The notes: a model not told the origin generated them from the letters alone. 41,906 bases of DNA from Parendozoicomonas sp. Alg238-R29 (GCF_947331445.1 NZ_CAMZOG010000037.1:1-41906), one strand, 5' to 3'; shown: positions 33,923-41,906, counted from the first letter of the stretch. Translations and numbers: made by a program.

Positions 33923-33993
33923 CCAGAAACCATTTATGACCAGAAACTTATGACCAGAAACTTATGACCAGAAACCATGCCCGGCTTCTGGTC
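33917..33993. repeat. Four 14-bp repeats plus an inverted copy at the end of the 185-aa gene
   Basis: TTATGACCAGAAAC occurs at 33917-33930, 33934-33947, 33948-33961 and 33962-33975. The inverse arm TTCTGGTC at 33986-33993 pairs with GACCAGAA of any copy, giving a set of alternative hairpins. The first copy carries the TGA stop of the upstream gene. It lies between that gene and the convergent BMP-family gene, so it may act as a weak terminator. Confidence 0.88.
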
Positions 33994-34005
33994 AGGTAAT
34001 GAATC

Positions 34006-35091
34006 CTACTGAGGCAGTTCGCCTTCCACGCCCTCAACGTACCAGTTCATGGACAAGATCTCGCCATCAGTCAGCTTCACGCCGCCAGCCACTTTAACAG
34101 AGCCATCCTGAGCCGTGATCGGGCCTTCAAATATAGTCAATGAACCAGTAGCAATATCAGCACGGGCTTTCTCAGCAGCAGTGACAACGTCAGCAGGAAT
34201 TTTTTTGTTGTAAGGCGCCATCTTCACCATTCCACTGTCTATGCCACCCCAGATATCTTTCGCTGTCCAGGAATCATTCAGTACAGATTCAGCCACATCG
34301 GTGTAGTAATCACCCCAGTGAACCAAACTGCCAGACAGGTGAGCGTCTGGGCCGAAACGGCTCATGTCGGTGTCATAACCAAAGGCCAGAACGCCTTTGT
34401 CTTGAGCGGCCTGAACCGGAGCGGGGGAGTCAGTGTGCTGGTTGATAATGTCAGCGCCCTGGGCGATCAGAGCTTCGGCCGCTTCACGTTCTTTGGCTGG
34501 GTCATACCAGCTGTTAATCCAGACAACTTTTACCACCGCATCCGGGTTGGTTTCCCGTAAACCCAGAGTAAAGGCGTTGATCCCCTGTACCACTTCAGGA
34601 ATTGGGAAAGAACCCACATAACCGATCACATTGGATTTAGTCATTTCACCCGCGATCAAACCAGTCACGTAACGACCTTCATAGAAGCGTGCAGCATAGG
34701 TGCCGACGTTCTTGCTGCGCTTGTAACCAGTGGCGTGGTTAAACTTCACTTTTGGGAACTGTTTAGCCACTTTCAGGGTTGGGTTCATATAGCCGAAAGA
34801 AGTTGTAAAAATCAGGTCATGGCCTTGTTGTGCAAGTTTACGGATAACCCGTTCGGCATCGGCACCTTCTGGTACGCTTTCTACATAGGTGGCCTCAACC
34901 TTGTCACCTAATTTATGCAGCATCTCTTTGCGACCTTCATCGTGGCCGTAGGTCCAGCCCGCGTCACCCACCGGACCAACGTAAACGAAGCCAACTTTGA
35001 TTTTCTCTTCTGCCTGGGCGGTAACAGAGATCGAGGCGGCCAGAGCAGCCGACAGGGCGGCTGTCGCAACCTTTTTGATCAGTGTTTTCAT
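34006..35091 (-). CDS. BMP-family ABC transporter substrate-binding protein (nucleoside type)
   Basis: Periplasmic receptor of a nucleoside-type importer. The 361-aa precursor has a signal peptide cut after SVTAQA, without a lipobox. Family blocks are visible: KVGFVYVGPVGDAGWTYGHD, DLIFTTSFGYMNPTLKVAK, YEGRYVTGLIAGEMTKSNVI, GYVGSFPIPEVVQGINAFTLG, ADIINQHTDSPAPVQAAQ. Proteins of this class (Med/PnrA/NupN) bind purine nucleosides or related ligands; the exact substrate is inferred. It is the last gene of the four-gene cluster, 58 bases after the second permease. Confidence 0.94.
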   Translation of the reverse strand: MKTLIKKVATAALSAALAASISVTAQAEEKIKVGFVYVGPVGDAGWTYGHDEGRKEMLHKLGDKVEATYVESVPEGADAERVIRKLAQQGHDLIFTTSFGYMNPTLKVAKQFPKVKFNHATGYKRSKNVGTYAARFYEGRYVTGLIAGEMTKSNVIGYVGSFPIPEVVQGINAFTLGLRETNPDAVVKVVWINSWYDPAKEREAAEALIAQGADIINQHTDSPAPVQAAQDKGVLAFGYDTDMSRFGPDAHLSGSLVHWGDYYTDVAESVLNDSWTAKDIWGGIDSGMVKMAPYNKKIPADVVTAAEKARADIATGSLTIFEGPITAQDGSVKVAGGVKLTDGEILSMNWYVEGVEGELPQ

Positions 35092-35149
35092 GTAATACCT
35101 GCTCTTTTTTGTGGTTGTGTTGTTATGTTTTTTTATTGTTTCAGTGTCT

Positions 35150-36076
35150 TTACGTACTTGGGTGGAACGGTTTACCCAAAGATACTGGTGCCATCATCCG
35201 AATCCGGGATGCGTTGCTGGACAGAATCACCAGTACCACAATTGTCGCCAGATAGGGCAGAGTGGCTAACAGGTTCGAAGAGATGGACCAGCCCATACCC
35301 TGCAGAACCAGATGCATAATACTGGCCAGTCCAAACAACCAGGCTCCCAAAAGAACTCTTCCTATGCGCCAGCTAGCAAAAACCACCAGTGACAAGGCAA
35401 TCCAGCCACGCCCGGCTGTCATACCTTCGGCCCAGAGAGGGGTGTATGCCAGAGATAGGTAAGCCCCGCCTAAACCGGCCATAGCTCCGCCAAACATCAC
35501 CGCTAACCAGCGTACCGTAAGAACTGGTAACCCTAAAGCTGTGGCCGATTCCGGATTTTCACCAATCGCCTTCACCATTAAACCAGGGCGGCTAAAGCGG
35601 AAGAACAGCCAAACAGCAGCCAGTATCATCAGAGCGATGTATACCAGCGGGTCCTGCTGGAAGAGTACAGGCCCCAGCACTGGAATATCTGCCAGCAACG
35701 GAATATGGAGGGCTTCAATACCGGTCAGTGGCTTACCGACATAAGCGGTACCGACAAAAGCACTTAAACCTGCACCGAAAATGGTCAGGGCCAACCCGGT
35801 GGCGACCTGATTGGCACGCAACCCAAGAGCCAAAGCGCCAAACAGCACCGACATAGCGATACCGGCCGCCATACCGGCAATCACTCCCAAAGCCAGATTG
35901 CCGGTAGAGAAAGAAACAATAAAGCCTGTCACCGCGCCCATCAGCATCATGCCTTCCTGGCCCAGGTTAAGAACGCCAGACTTTTCGCAAACCACTTCAC
36001 CCAGTGCCACCAGTAGCAGAGGTGTGCCACTGCGCACCATGGCGAACAGGACATTAGTTATCAGTTCAATATCCAT
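35150..36076 (-). CDS. Nucleoside-type ABC transporter permease 2
   Basis: Inner-membrane channel subunit of the importer. The 308-aa protein has about 8-10 helices and the BPD_transp_2 signatures VVCEKSGVLNLGQEGMMLMG, ALGLRANQVATGLALTIFG, and the ATPase-coupling region GENPESATALGLPV. It matches the YufQ/NupQ class. It begins 5 bases after permease 1 ends, so the two are translated together and presumably form a heterodimer. Confidence 0.93.
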   Translation of the reverse strand: MDIELITNVLFAMVRSGTPLLLVALGEVVCEKSGVLNLGQEGMMLMGAVTGFIVSFSTGNLALGVIAGMAAGIAMSVLFGALALGLRANQVATGLALTIFGAGLSAFVGTAYVGKPLTGIEALHIPLLADIPVLGPVLFQQDPLVYIALMILAAVWLFFRFSRPGLMVKAIGENPESATALGLPVLTVRWLAVMFGGAMAGLGGAYLSLAYTPLWAEGMTAGRGWIALSLVVFASWRIGRVLLGAWLFGLASIMHLVLQGMGWSISSNLLATLPYLATIVVLVILSSNASRIRMMAPVSLGKPFHPST

Positions 36077-36081
36077 GTTTT

Positions 36082-37221
36082 TTATGCTCCTTCACTGGCA
36101 GGCATTGCCGCTGTAGCAGCAACCGTTTTTTTGATACGGACGCGATAACCAATCAGCACATCGCAGGCCAGCAGGTAAAACAACAGCATGCCCTGGAACA
36201 GACTTCCGATAGCCAAAGGCAGACCAAGATCAATCTGGCCCATTTCACCCCCCATATACACCAGTGCCATCAGCAAACTGGCAAGGGTTATACCCACGGG
36301 GTGGAGGCGACCAAGGAAGGCAACAATAATGGCGGCGTAGCCATAGCCGGGAGAAATGCTTGGTACCAGTTGGCCAATGGGACCAGTGACTTCACTGACA
36401 CCTGCTAATCCAGCCAGTGCACCGCAAATCAACAGGGCGAAGTACACCAGTTTCTTCTCTTTATAACCGGCAAAACGGCCGGCGCTGGCATCCATGCCAA
36501 TAACTTTCAGCTGGAAACCAATAAAGGTTCGACTCAGTAATACCCAAGCCGCCACCATGGCCAGTAAACCAAACATCAAGCCAAGATGAAGGCGAGTATC
36601 TTCGAGAATAATAGGCAGGGTGACACTGTCATTGAACAGTGCTGATTCCGGGAAGTTAAAGCCATTTGGATCTTTCAGTGGCCCGTGCACGGCCCACAGC
36701 AGCAGGTTGAGGGCGACATAGTTGAGCATAATGGTGGTGAGGATTTCATTGGTGTTGAAATGATTGCGCAACACTGCCGGAATCAGCGCCCATAGCAAGC
36801 CGGCAAAACTGCCAGCCAAGAGAGCAAAGGTCAGAGAAAATCTGGAGCCGCTGTCCATCACTTGCAAAGCTGCCCAGGCGCCTACGAGAGCACCCATAAG
36901 TAGTTGGCCTTCGGCACCAATGTTCCAGATGTTGGCCCGGTAACAGATAGCCAGCCCTATTGCGCATAACAACATAGGAGCAGCCTTAACACCCAGTTCG
37001 GCCAAGCCGTAGCTGTCGCTGATAGGAGAAATAAAAAAAGTATGTAAACCAATCAGCGGATCTTGCCCTTGCCAGAGAAAGATCAGTGCGCCCGACAGTA
37101 AGGTCAGTACGATAGCCAGCACTGGGGAGAGGTAACGAAGTAGCTGGGATTCTTGCGGCCGAGGCTCCAGGGAAAAACTCGACAGCCATTGATTCTGCAA
37201 GCATTGAGAAAGCAAGCTCAT
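36082..37221 (-). CDS. Nucleoside-type ABC transporter permease 1
   Basis: Partner permease of the YufP/NupP class, 379 aa with about 9-10 helices. Typical segments are CYRANIWNIGAEGQLLMGAL, HFNTNEILTTIMLNYVALNL, and the coupling region IGMDASAGRFAGYKEKK. The start ATG at 37221 overlaps the end of the ATPase gene by 4 bases (ATGA), typical of translational coupling. Confidence 0.93.
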   Translation of the reverse strand: MSLLSQCLQNQWLSSFSLEPRPQESQLLRYLSPVLAIVLTLLSGALIFLWQGQDPLIGLHTFFISPISDSYGLAELGVKAAPMLLCAIGLAICYRANIWNIGAEGQLLMGALVGAWAALQVMDSGSRFSLTFALLAGSFAGLLWALIPAVLRNHFNTNEILTTIMLNYVALNLLLWAVHGPLKDPNGFNFPESALFNDSVTLPIILEDTRLHLGLMFGLLAMVAAWVLLSRTFIGFQLKVIGMDASAGRFAGYKEKKLVYFALLICGALAGLAGVSEVTGPIGQLVPSISPGYGYAAIIVAFLGRLHPVGITLASLLMALVYMGGEMGQIDLGLPLAIGSLFQGMLLFYLLACDVLIGYRVRIKKTVAATAAMPASEGA

Positions 37222-38786
37222 GACAGTGCCAGCTCCTGTTGTTGTTCTTTTGAACGGGGTTGGCTTTCCGTCTCGTTAAAGACGCCAGCCATCCAGCTAC
37301 CGACCTGTTCCAGATTTAACCCAGTCACAGGTTTAATGGGAGACAACTCACCCTCACAGAGGGCGCCAATACGGTCACTAATCTGGAACAGTTCATCCAG
37401 ATCTTCAGAAATGACAATGATCGCCGCACCACTGTCCCGTAGAGCGATCAGTGCTTTATGGATGGTATTGGCGGCTCCGACATCAACACCCCAGGTAGGG
37501 CTGGCACAGACCAGTAACTTAGGGTTTTGCAGAATCTCCCGGCCAATAATGAATTTCTGCAGGTTGCCGCCGGAGAGAGAGTGAGCCTGAGCATTGACTG
37601 ATGGGGTTTTCACAGTAAATTCATCAATAACCCGCTCGGCAAAGTTATCTATAGCCTTACGGCGCAACATTCCCCGGTTTAAAAGACCTTCCAGAAAACC
37701 GGTTAACAAACCATTTTCGTTCAGTCCCATCTCCGGCACCGCACCACGGCCTAAACGCTCTTCAGGGACAACAGCCATGCCCAGTTTGCGCCGGGCAGCA
37801 GGATTTAGCCGATCCAGTTTGTTGTTTTGATAATGAATCATCTCGCCAGAACTCAGGCGTTCACCACTGAGAAGTTTCAGCAGTTCCTGTTGGCCATTTC
37901 CCGCAACACCTGCAATACCAAGAATTTCACCTTTATTCACGGTCAGGGAAATATCTTTGAGGTCGGTACCAAACGGATCTTCCCGTTGCGCAACCAGGTT
38001 TTGCAGTGTGAGTAATGGCTCTGAGCTTTGTACTTTAGGATAAGATTGCCCCAGCGTTGTTTGGCTGCCCACCATCATCGACGCCATATCCTGGGTACTG
38101 GTTGTACGAGGATCACAGTCACCGGAAACCGTTCCATGGCGTAAAACTGTTGCTTGATGGCACAGGGTCTGAACTTCATGAAGCTTGTGACTGATAAATA
38201 GAATGCTGCAGCCTTCGTCAGCCAGCTGGCGCAGAGAGTGAAATAGTCGCTCAACTTCCTGCGGTGTCAGTACAGACGTGGGTTCATCCAGTATCAGCAA
38301 ACGGATGTTCTGCAGCAGGCAACGGATAATTTCTATCCGCTGTCGTTCACCGGTTGAAAGAGTGTGAACATAGCGATCAGGGTCAACTGGCATGCCGTAA
38401 TATTCAGACACCTGTTGTATACGACGGGCTAACTGTTTGAGGTTGCGGGCTTCTTTTGCCGGCAGGCCCAAAGCAATGTTCTCGGTGACAGTCAGAGTTT
38501 CAAACAGAGAGAAGTGTTGAAATACCATGCCAATACCCAGTTCTCTGGCTTTGGCAGGAGAGGGGATGGTGACCGGTTTTCCATCCCACCAGATCTGGCC
38601 AGTGTCAGGTCGGGTTACACCGTAAAGGATTTTCATCAGGGTGCTTTTACCGGCGCCATTCTCTCCCAAAAGGGCGTGAATTTCGCCAGCCTTGATATCC
38701 AGGCAAACATTGTCATTAGCGACAACCGCCGGATATGTTTTGGTAATCCCCTGACAGCGTATGCGTGATGGCTCGGGTGACGCCAT
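37218..38786 (-). CDS. Nucleoside-type ABC transporter ATP-binding protein (tandem ATPase)
   Basis: Powers the importer. The 522-aa protein contains two ABC domains, as in RbsA-like ATPases. The first is complete: Walker A LLGENGAGKST, signature LSTGERQRIEI, Walker B LLILDEPTSVL. The second is degenerate: GVAGNGQQELLKLLSGE in place of Walker A, signature SLSGGNLQKFIIGRE, and LLVCASPTWGVDVG in place of Walker B. Start 38786 has GAGAG at good spacing; an in-frame ATG at 38816 has its AAGG too close. It is first in the operon ATPase-permease-permease-binding protein. Confidence 0.95.
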   Translation of the reverse strand: MASPEPSRIRCQGITKTYPAVVANDNVCLDIKAGEIHALLGENGAGKSTLMKILYGVTRPDTGQIWWDGKPVTIPSPAKARELGIGMVFQHFSLFETLTVTENIALGLPAKEARNLKQLARRIQQVSEYYGMPVDPDRYVHTLSTGERQRIEIIRCLLQNIRLLILDEPTSVLTPQEVERLFHSLRQLADEGCSILFISHKLHEVQTLCHQATVLRHGTVSGDCDPRTTSTQDMASMMVGSQTTLGQSYPKVQSSEPLLTLQNLVAQREDPFGTDLKDISLTVNKGEILGIAGVAGNGQQELLKLLSGERLSSGEMIHYQNNKLDRLNPAARRKLGMAVVPEERLGRGAVPEMGLNENGLLTGFLEGLLNRGMLRRKAIDNFAERVIDEFTVKTPSVNAQAHSLSGGNLQKFIIGREILQNPKLLVCASPTWGVDVGAANTIHKALIALRDSGAAIIVISEDLDELFQISDRIGALCEGELSPIKPVTGLNLEQVGSWMAGVFNETESQPRSKEQQQELALS

Positions 38787-39188
38787 ATTTCTCTCGCTAT
38801 CTGAATAAAGTCTCATACCTTTTGTTTTAATAAAAATTGCGCTTGAGACTTATCGTTATTGTTGTATAAAACGGCGCTTAAAAAATGTGCGCTTTTTATG
38901 CTTTTTCAGGGAGTGCGTTATGACATAACTGCACACGAAAAACCAGAGTCTTACTGCTTACATTGTTTATTCCTTTAACAAATATCCAGCTCTTGATTTC
39001 TCATTGGTGACTTTTCTATCGCCAATTGAAGTGCACCTTTATTTTTCTTTTGGGTTTTTGCGCACAAGCTTGGCGCCTTTACCTGTTTTCTTATCCCCTT
39101 GTGGTGCAAGGATCGTAACGAATATGTGGTGCTTCGTTGACGGCAGGATTATTTGCTTTAAAACCCGCAAAACAGGGTAAGGCTCTGT
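38787..39188. other. Intergenic region upstream of the nucleoside importer
   Basis: No intact gene. It should hold the importer promoter, which I could not place with confidence. At 38913-38934 lies a near-palindrome: GTTATG-A-CATAAC flanked by GTGC and GCAC, a candidate operator. No purine riboswitch core is seen. The left edge of the IS1 remnant begins at 39189. Confidence 0.5.
38913..38934. promoter_or_regulatory. Palindrome upstream of the nucleoside importer
   Basis: GTGC-GTTATG-A-CATAAC-T-GCAC: 6-bp perfect inner arms around one A, with 4-bp outer arms offset by one base. It lies about 130 bases upstream of the ATPase start. It could bind a dimeric regulator; no regulator gene is adjacent. 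Confidence 0.45.
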
Positions 39189-39356
39189 TCAGTATATCAG
39201 TTGGTAGTCGTCTAAACTCCCTCCGTAGATGAAATCGAGCGGGAAGCTTTGTCTGCCGTTGCGGCACAGGTAGCGTTGTAGCCCAGAAGGCGCTTTGCCG
39301 TTCTTGACTACGCCATCCGTGTATAGCAATGAACACAAGTCACTTGAATGATTGCC
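39189..39356 (-). pseudogene. IS1-family InsA remnant
   Basis: The minus strand reads QVTCVHC, then after a one-base frame change TDGVVKNGKAPSGLQRYLC, then RNGRQSFPLDFIYGG to a stop. IS1 InsA is known to read ISCPSCSATDGVVRNGKS and then AGHQRYLC, with the same zinc-finger spacing. Only the N-terminal zinc-finger half is kept, with a frameshift and a stop, and InsB is missing. It is a dead fragment. Confidence 0.75.
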
Positions 39357-39432
39357 GTGGGGGGTAAGAAAATATCAGAGGAAAAAATAAAGCCAGCGAT
39401 TATTGTTAAACCGATGGCTTTAATTTTGAGCA

Positions 39433-39669
39433 TTACAACGTAGTTTTAGCTTTTTGTGCCTTCAGCAGATTGCCTAAGCGAGCTAGCAGACTGACACGGC
39501 CATTCTGACCTTTGTCCAGCCAGTATTCCAGATTATCCGCAGCCTTATGCTGTTCCTGAAAACGCAGAGTCTTCAGCTCTTGTTCCAGTGCTTTAACTTC
39601 ACGTTTCGCAGCTTTCAGGCGAATTTTTATATCTTTACGTTGTTTCTTGAATGCCTTTAATTGATGCAT
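39433..39669 (-). CDS. Small basic coiled-coil protein downstream of nptA
   Basis: A 78-aa, Lys/Leu/Glu/Gln-rich protein I do not recognise. Residues 1-45 show a heptad-like pattern (IRLKAAKREVKALEQELKTL), predicting a coiled coil. It has AAGGAAG 4-5 bases before its ATG and lies 32 bases after the Na/Pi cotransporter gene on the same strand, so it is probably cotranscribed. No signal peptide or membrane helix is seen. Confidence 0.7.
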   Translation of the reverse strand: MHQLKAFKKQRKDIKIRLKAAKREVKALEQELKTLRFQEQHKAADNLEYWLDKGQNGRVSLLARLGNLLKAQKAKTTL

Positions 39670-39701
39670 TTTACTTCCTTATCCAGTTATTTGATTGGCA
39701 T

Positions 39702-40865
39702 TCAGCCGGTTACGAAGATTAACAGACCTGGCAGCACAAAGAACACACCAATTATGTAGGCAAATACAATGCCCTTATTGCGGCTTGCCTTCTGGGCAAA
39801 CACCCGTGCTGTCCGGAAGGGAATGGCACGCAACTGAGGCGTGCAGTAAATCAGCAGTACGGCACTTACGTTAAACAGGAGGTGTACAAAGGCAATTTGC
39901 AGGCCTTGCATGGCCATAGCGCCAGACACTGTTGTGGCAGCCAGAAGGGCAGTGATGCACGTACCGATATTTGCACCCAGGGTGAAAGGATAAACATCTT
40001 TCAGTCGGAATACGCCACTGCCTGCCAGTGGAACAATCAGGCTGGTGGTTGTTGAAGAAGACTGTACAGCAACAGTGATCAACGCGCCGGAAGCAATACT
40101 TTTCACTGGGCCGTTACCTATAGCTTTGTGGAGCAGATCTTTGGCGCGTCCAACCATCAATACTTTCAGTGTTTGACCCAGTATGCCGATAGAAAGGAAT
40201 ACAAATACAAGACCGAGCAGAGCCAGTGCTACGCCACCGTAGTTTTCAGGCAGGAACGACAGCATATCGCCAATCTGATGTACAACAGGCTTGGTAATGG
40301 GCTTTACGAAATCAAAACCGCCCATGTCCATGCTGGAAGCACTTCCGTCACCATAGAAGAAGTGAGCCATCGAGCTGGAAAGTTTTTCGAGAAAGCCAGT
40401 AGACATCTCCAATGGCATAAAGATAAAAACAGCCATCAGGTTAAAGAAGCCATGCACGGTTGCAGCAGCAAAAGATCGGCGGAATGTTTTGCGTGCACCG
40501 CCGAGACTGCCCAGGCTCACAAGAGTGGCTGTCATGGTGGTGCCAATGTTTACGCCGAGAATCATGGGGATGGCTATAGATACCGGCAATCCGCCGCCCA
40601 CCAAGCCAACAATAATAGATGTTACGGTACTGGATGATTGCACTAGCGCTGTTGCCATGGTGCCGATAATCAGCCCCATGAATGGGTTGGTAGCAAAGGC
40701 AAATAGTTCCCGTGCACCCTCAGCGCCACCGGCTGCCCATTTAAAGCCGGTGCCAATCATGCCCACTGCTAGAAGCAGCAGGTAAATCATACCAATAACG
40801 GTTACCCACTGACGGATATCACTGAGATTGATCCGAGCGGTCTGGACCGTTTGTGTCGCTTGCAT
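39702..40865 (-). CDS. nptA: Na/Pi cotransporter family protein
   Basis: Sodium-coupled phosphate transporter of the inner membrane, homologous to bacterial NptA and animal type II NaPi. The 387-aa protein has two inverted Na_Pi_cotrans repeats, each with the QSSST signature: TALVQSSSTVTSIIVG and TVAVQSSSTTTSLIVP. Each is followed by a glycine-rich NIGTT/NIGTC segment (LGVNIGTTMTATLVS, LGANIGTCITALLAA). About 8-9 helices are predicted. It carries no PhoU-like tail. The small coiled-coil gene follows in the same operon. Confidence 0.93.
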   Translation of the reverse strand: MQATQTVQTARINLSDIRQWVTVIGMIYLLLLAVGMIGTGFKWAAGGAEGARELFAFATNPFMGLIIGTMATALVQSSSTVTSIIVGLVGGGLPVSIAIPMILGVNIGTTMTATLVSLGSLGGARKTFRRSFAAATVHGFFNLMAVFIFMPLEMSTGFLEKLSSSMAHFFYGDGSASSMDMGGFDFVKPITKPVVHQIGDMLSFLPENYGGVALALLGLVFVFLSIGILGQTLKVLMVGRAKDLLHKAIGNGPVKSIASGALITVAVQSSSTTTSLIVPLAGSGVFRLKDVYPFTLGANIGTCITALLAATTVSGAMAMQGLQIAFVHLLFNVSAVLLIYCTPQLRAIPFRTARVFAQKASRNKGIVFAYIIGVFFVLPGLLIFVTG

Positions 40866-41109
40866 GTGTCATTCCAGAAGAAAAATAACCCTTATCGGGT
40901 GCGCTGTGCACTTTATAAACATTTAGAAAGTGCGCAATCTGGAGGCTGCGTAGATAAATTCGAATATGCGACAGTTTGTAGTTGGTATGTGCGCAAAAGC
41001 GAAGTGGTAGGTGGGTGCTGGGAGGTTTGTTTGTCTTGTTTAGGTGGTGGCCGTATAAATTTGTTTTGTGTTTTTAAACAGAGGGCTTGGTTTTAGCCCT
41101 CTGTACTAG
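40866..41109. other. Intergenic region upstream of nptA
   Basis: No gene is supported. GTGCGC occurs three times (40899, 40930, 40989). A 10-bp perfect hairpin at 41078-41104 (ACAGAGGGCT/AGCCCTCTGT) sits just outside the IS1182 element and could stop transcription leaving it. I see no clear Pho box. Confidence 0.5.
41078..41104. terminator. Hairpin adjacent to the IS1182 element
   Basis: ACAGAGGGCT and AGCCCTCTGT form a 10-bp perfect stem around TGGTTTT. The flanks are A/T-rich but lack a long T-run on the minus strand, so terminator function is tentative. Confidence 0.45.
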
Positions 41110-41906
41110 CAGCCTGTCGGACTGGCCCGTCCATTTGAGTCCTTTTTGATCATATCGGCCTACAGAGCTCATATCTGCCTTCAGAGGTCACTTACTCAAA
41201 CAGAACGCCAGCGTAACCTCATGAGACAGTGGCTGACTACAAGCCAATAAAGCACCAGAGCCAGCCATTTTTTATCATCGACTTGCTTCAGGTTGAACAT
41301 TCGGCGCAGGTTGAATGTCAGGCAGACCAGATCCCACTCTTTCGAGACCACTTCCAGTCCCCGCACCAGGAATCGCCGATATCCCATTGCCTCCTTCTGT
41401 ATTCCGAAGGTGGGCTCTATCGTGCATTTTCGTCGGCTGTAGATGGCTCGCCCTTCTTGTGTCTGCAAGCGCCAGCGCATCCACTCCAAAGCGCTGGCGT
41501 CATCATCCGGGACTGGCGGGTCCGGCTGGAAACGCTGCAAGGGGGGCGGGTTGTGCTCATCCCGTTTTATAGCAATGTAGGGTGTCAGTTCTTCTTTATC
41601 CACAGCGCAGACATTAGCCTCGCTGAAGTAGCCCGTGTCGGCCAGTAACCCCTCAGCTTTTCCAAGCACGGGGGCCAGTATGCGTAACTGTCTGAGTGTT
41701 GGCTCAACTTCTTTTTTGTCATTCGGTGCCTGAGTCACATGACGTGTCACGATCAGACCACTCCCGATGTCTACAGACGCCTGGGCATTGTAGGCTTGTT
41801 CGAATGCACCACCGGCAGTGGGCATAATACGAGATTCGTCGTCTGTCAGGTTGACCTGGTCTTTGTCCCCTGCACCTGGTTCCGGTGGCTTTGGCGCTTT
41901 GCCGGG
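41110..41906 (-). mobile_element. IS1182-family insertion sequence, right part, cut by the window end
   Basis: The transposase gene fills most of this stretch. The likely outer end is the sequence CAGCCTGTCGGACTGG at 41110-41125, which looks like a terminal repeat; CTAG just outside (41106-41109) may be a 4-bp target site. The other end lies beyond 41906, so the repeat pair cannot be confirmed here. Confidence 0.6.
41196..41906 (-). CDS. IS1182-family DDE transposase, C-terminal part (partial)
   Basis: The frame is open to the window edge, so the N-terminal part is outside. Visible are VNLTDDESRIMPTAGGAFEQ, YNAQASVDIGSGLIV (a catalytic Asp region), LLADTGYFSEANV (second Asp), and the C-terminal block EPTFGIQKEAMGYRRFLVRG with the catalytic Glu. 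WDLVCLTFNLRRMFNLK follows. These match the DDE domain order of IS1182 transposases. No frameshift is seen in this part, so the copy may be intact. Confidence 0.88.
   Translation of the reverse strand, partial: PGKAPKPPEPGAGDKDQVNLTDDESRIMPTAGGAFEQAYNAQASVDIGSGLIVTRHVTQAPNDKKEVEPTLRQLRILAPVLGKAEGLLADTGYFSEANVCAVDKEELTPYIAIKRDEHNPPPLQRFQPDPPVPDDDASALEWMRWRLQTQEGRAIYSRRKCTIEPTFGIQKEAMGYRRFLVRGLEVVSKEWDLVCLTFNLRRMFNLKQVDDKKWLALVLYWLVVSHCLMRLRWRSV

Noticed and set aside
33032-33993. CRISPR array
   Set aside because: The repeats are 14-bp direct tandem copies with spacers of 0-3 bases and no cas genes are present.
38817-39090. Purine riboswitch before the nucleoside importer
   Set aside because: No three-way-junction consensus loops could be found on the minus strand of this leader.
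39091-39336. 81-codon minus-strand frame in the region of the IS1 fossil
   Set aside because: It runs in a different frame from the recognisable InsA remnant and has no family features, so it is not counted as a gene.
40899-40994. Three GTGCGC motifs as a regulatory array before nptA
   Set aside because: Only six bases, irregular spacing of 31 and 59 bases; chance is a sufficient explanation.
40851-41096. 81-codon plus-strand frame upstream of nptA
   Set aside because: Cys/Trp/Gly-rich product without family pattern, overlapping the nptA start on the opposite strand and lacking a ribosome site.

Overview
The window is ordinary chromosome of a gammaproteobacterium with moderate GC content. 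Gene order in the left half (tig-clpP-clpX-lon-hupB-ppiD, then mltD/gloB-yafS-like-rnhA-dnaQ, then fimL-nudC, and later cysI with its DUF934 partner) follows the block known from Pseudomonas and related marine lineages. Decayed insertion-sequence pieces, an IS1182-type transposase and moderate GC point towards an Oceanospirillales/Endozoicomonas-like host. That assignment is inference; no marker gene here settles it.

Layout. 1-312: two identical tRNA-His genes and a tRNA-Leu(UAG), closed by a strong terminator. 497-7443: proteostasis and nucleoid block (trigger factor, ClpP, ClpX, Lon, HU-beta). clpX and lon each have a good sigma-32-like promoter with the same spacing. 7751-9667: the periplasmic chaperone PpiD. 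9674-10004: debris of an IS4-family transposase next to a perfect hairpin. 10083-11990: a GntR/FCD regulator divergent from an AlkB alkane monooxygenase, with overlapping inverted repeats between them. 12054-16606: cell-wall turnover (MltD), glyoxalase II, a YafS-like methyltransferase, RNase HI and the DNA polymerase III epsilon subunit. 16807-21657: FimL, NudC, a small membrane protein, an SCP2-domain protein and the protease SohB.

21727-29549 is mostly minus strand: a KefB-like antiporter without an RCK domain, a sulfite/nitrite reductase CysI with overlapping DUF934 protein, two tiny membrane proteins (50 aa and DUF2970), an unrecognised 534-aa exported protein, and a CPA2 antiporter with an RCK module. 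29804-32991 is a plus-strand run: a glutaredoxin-like domain fused to CobT, a BtuF-type B12-binding protein starting 1 base after the cobT stop, and a FieF-type metal efflux protein. 32992-33993 is a repeat-rich stretch with a GNAT acetyltransferase remnant and a small exported DUF2780-like protein. 34006-38786 is a complete nucleoside-type ABC importer (BMP-family binding protein, two permeases, double ATPase). 38787-41906 holds an IS1 InsA remnant, a coiled-coil protein downstream of a Na/Pi cotransporter, and the 3' part of an IS1182-family transposase running off the window.

Most of the window is housekeeping and I do not see a complete new system. The points most worth a second look are the glutaredoxin-CobT fusion, the 534-aa exported orphan, the operator-like repeats between gntR and alkB, and the 14-bp repeats that reiterate the stop codon of the 185-aa exported protein.
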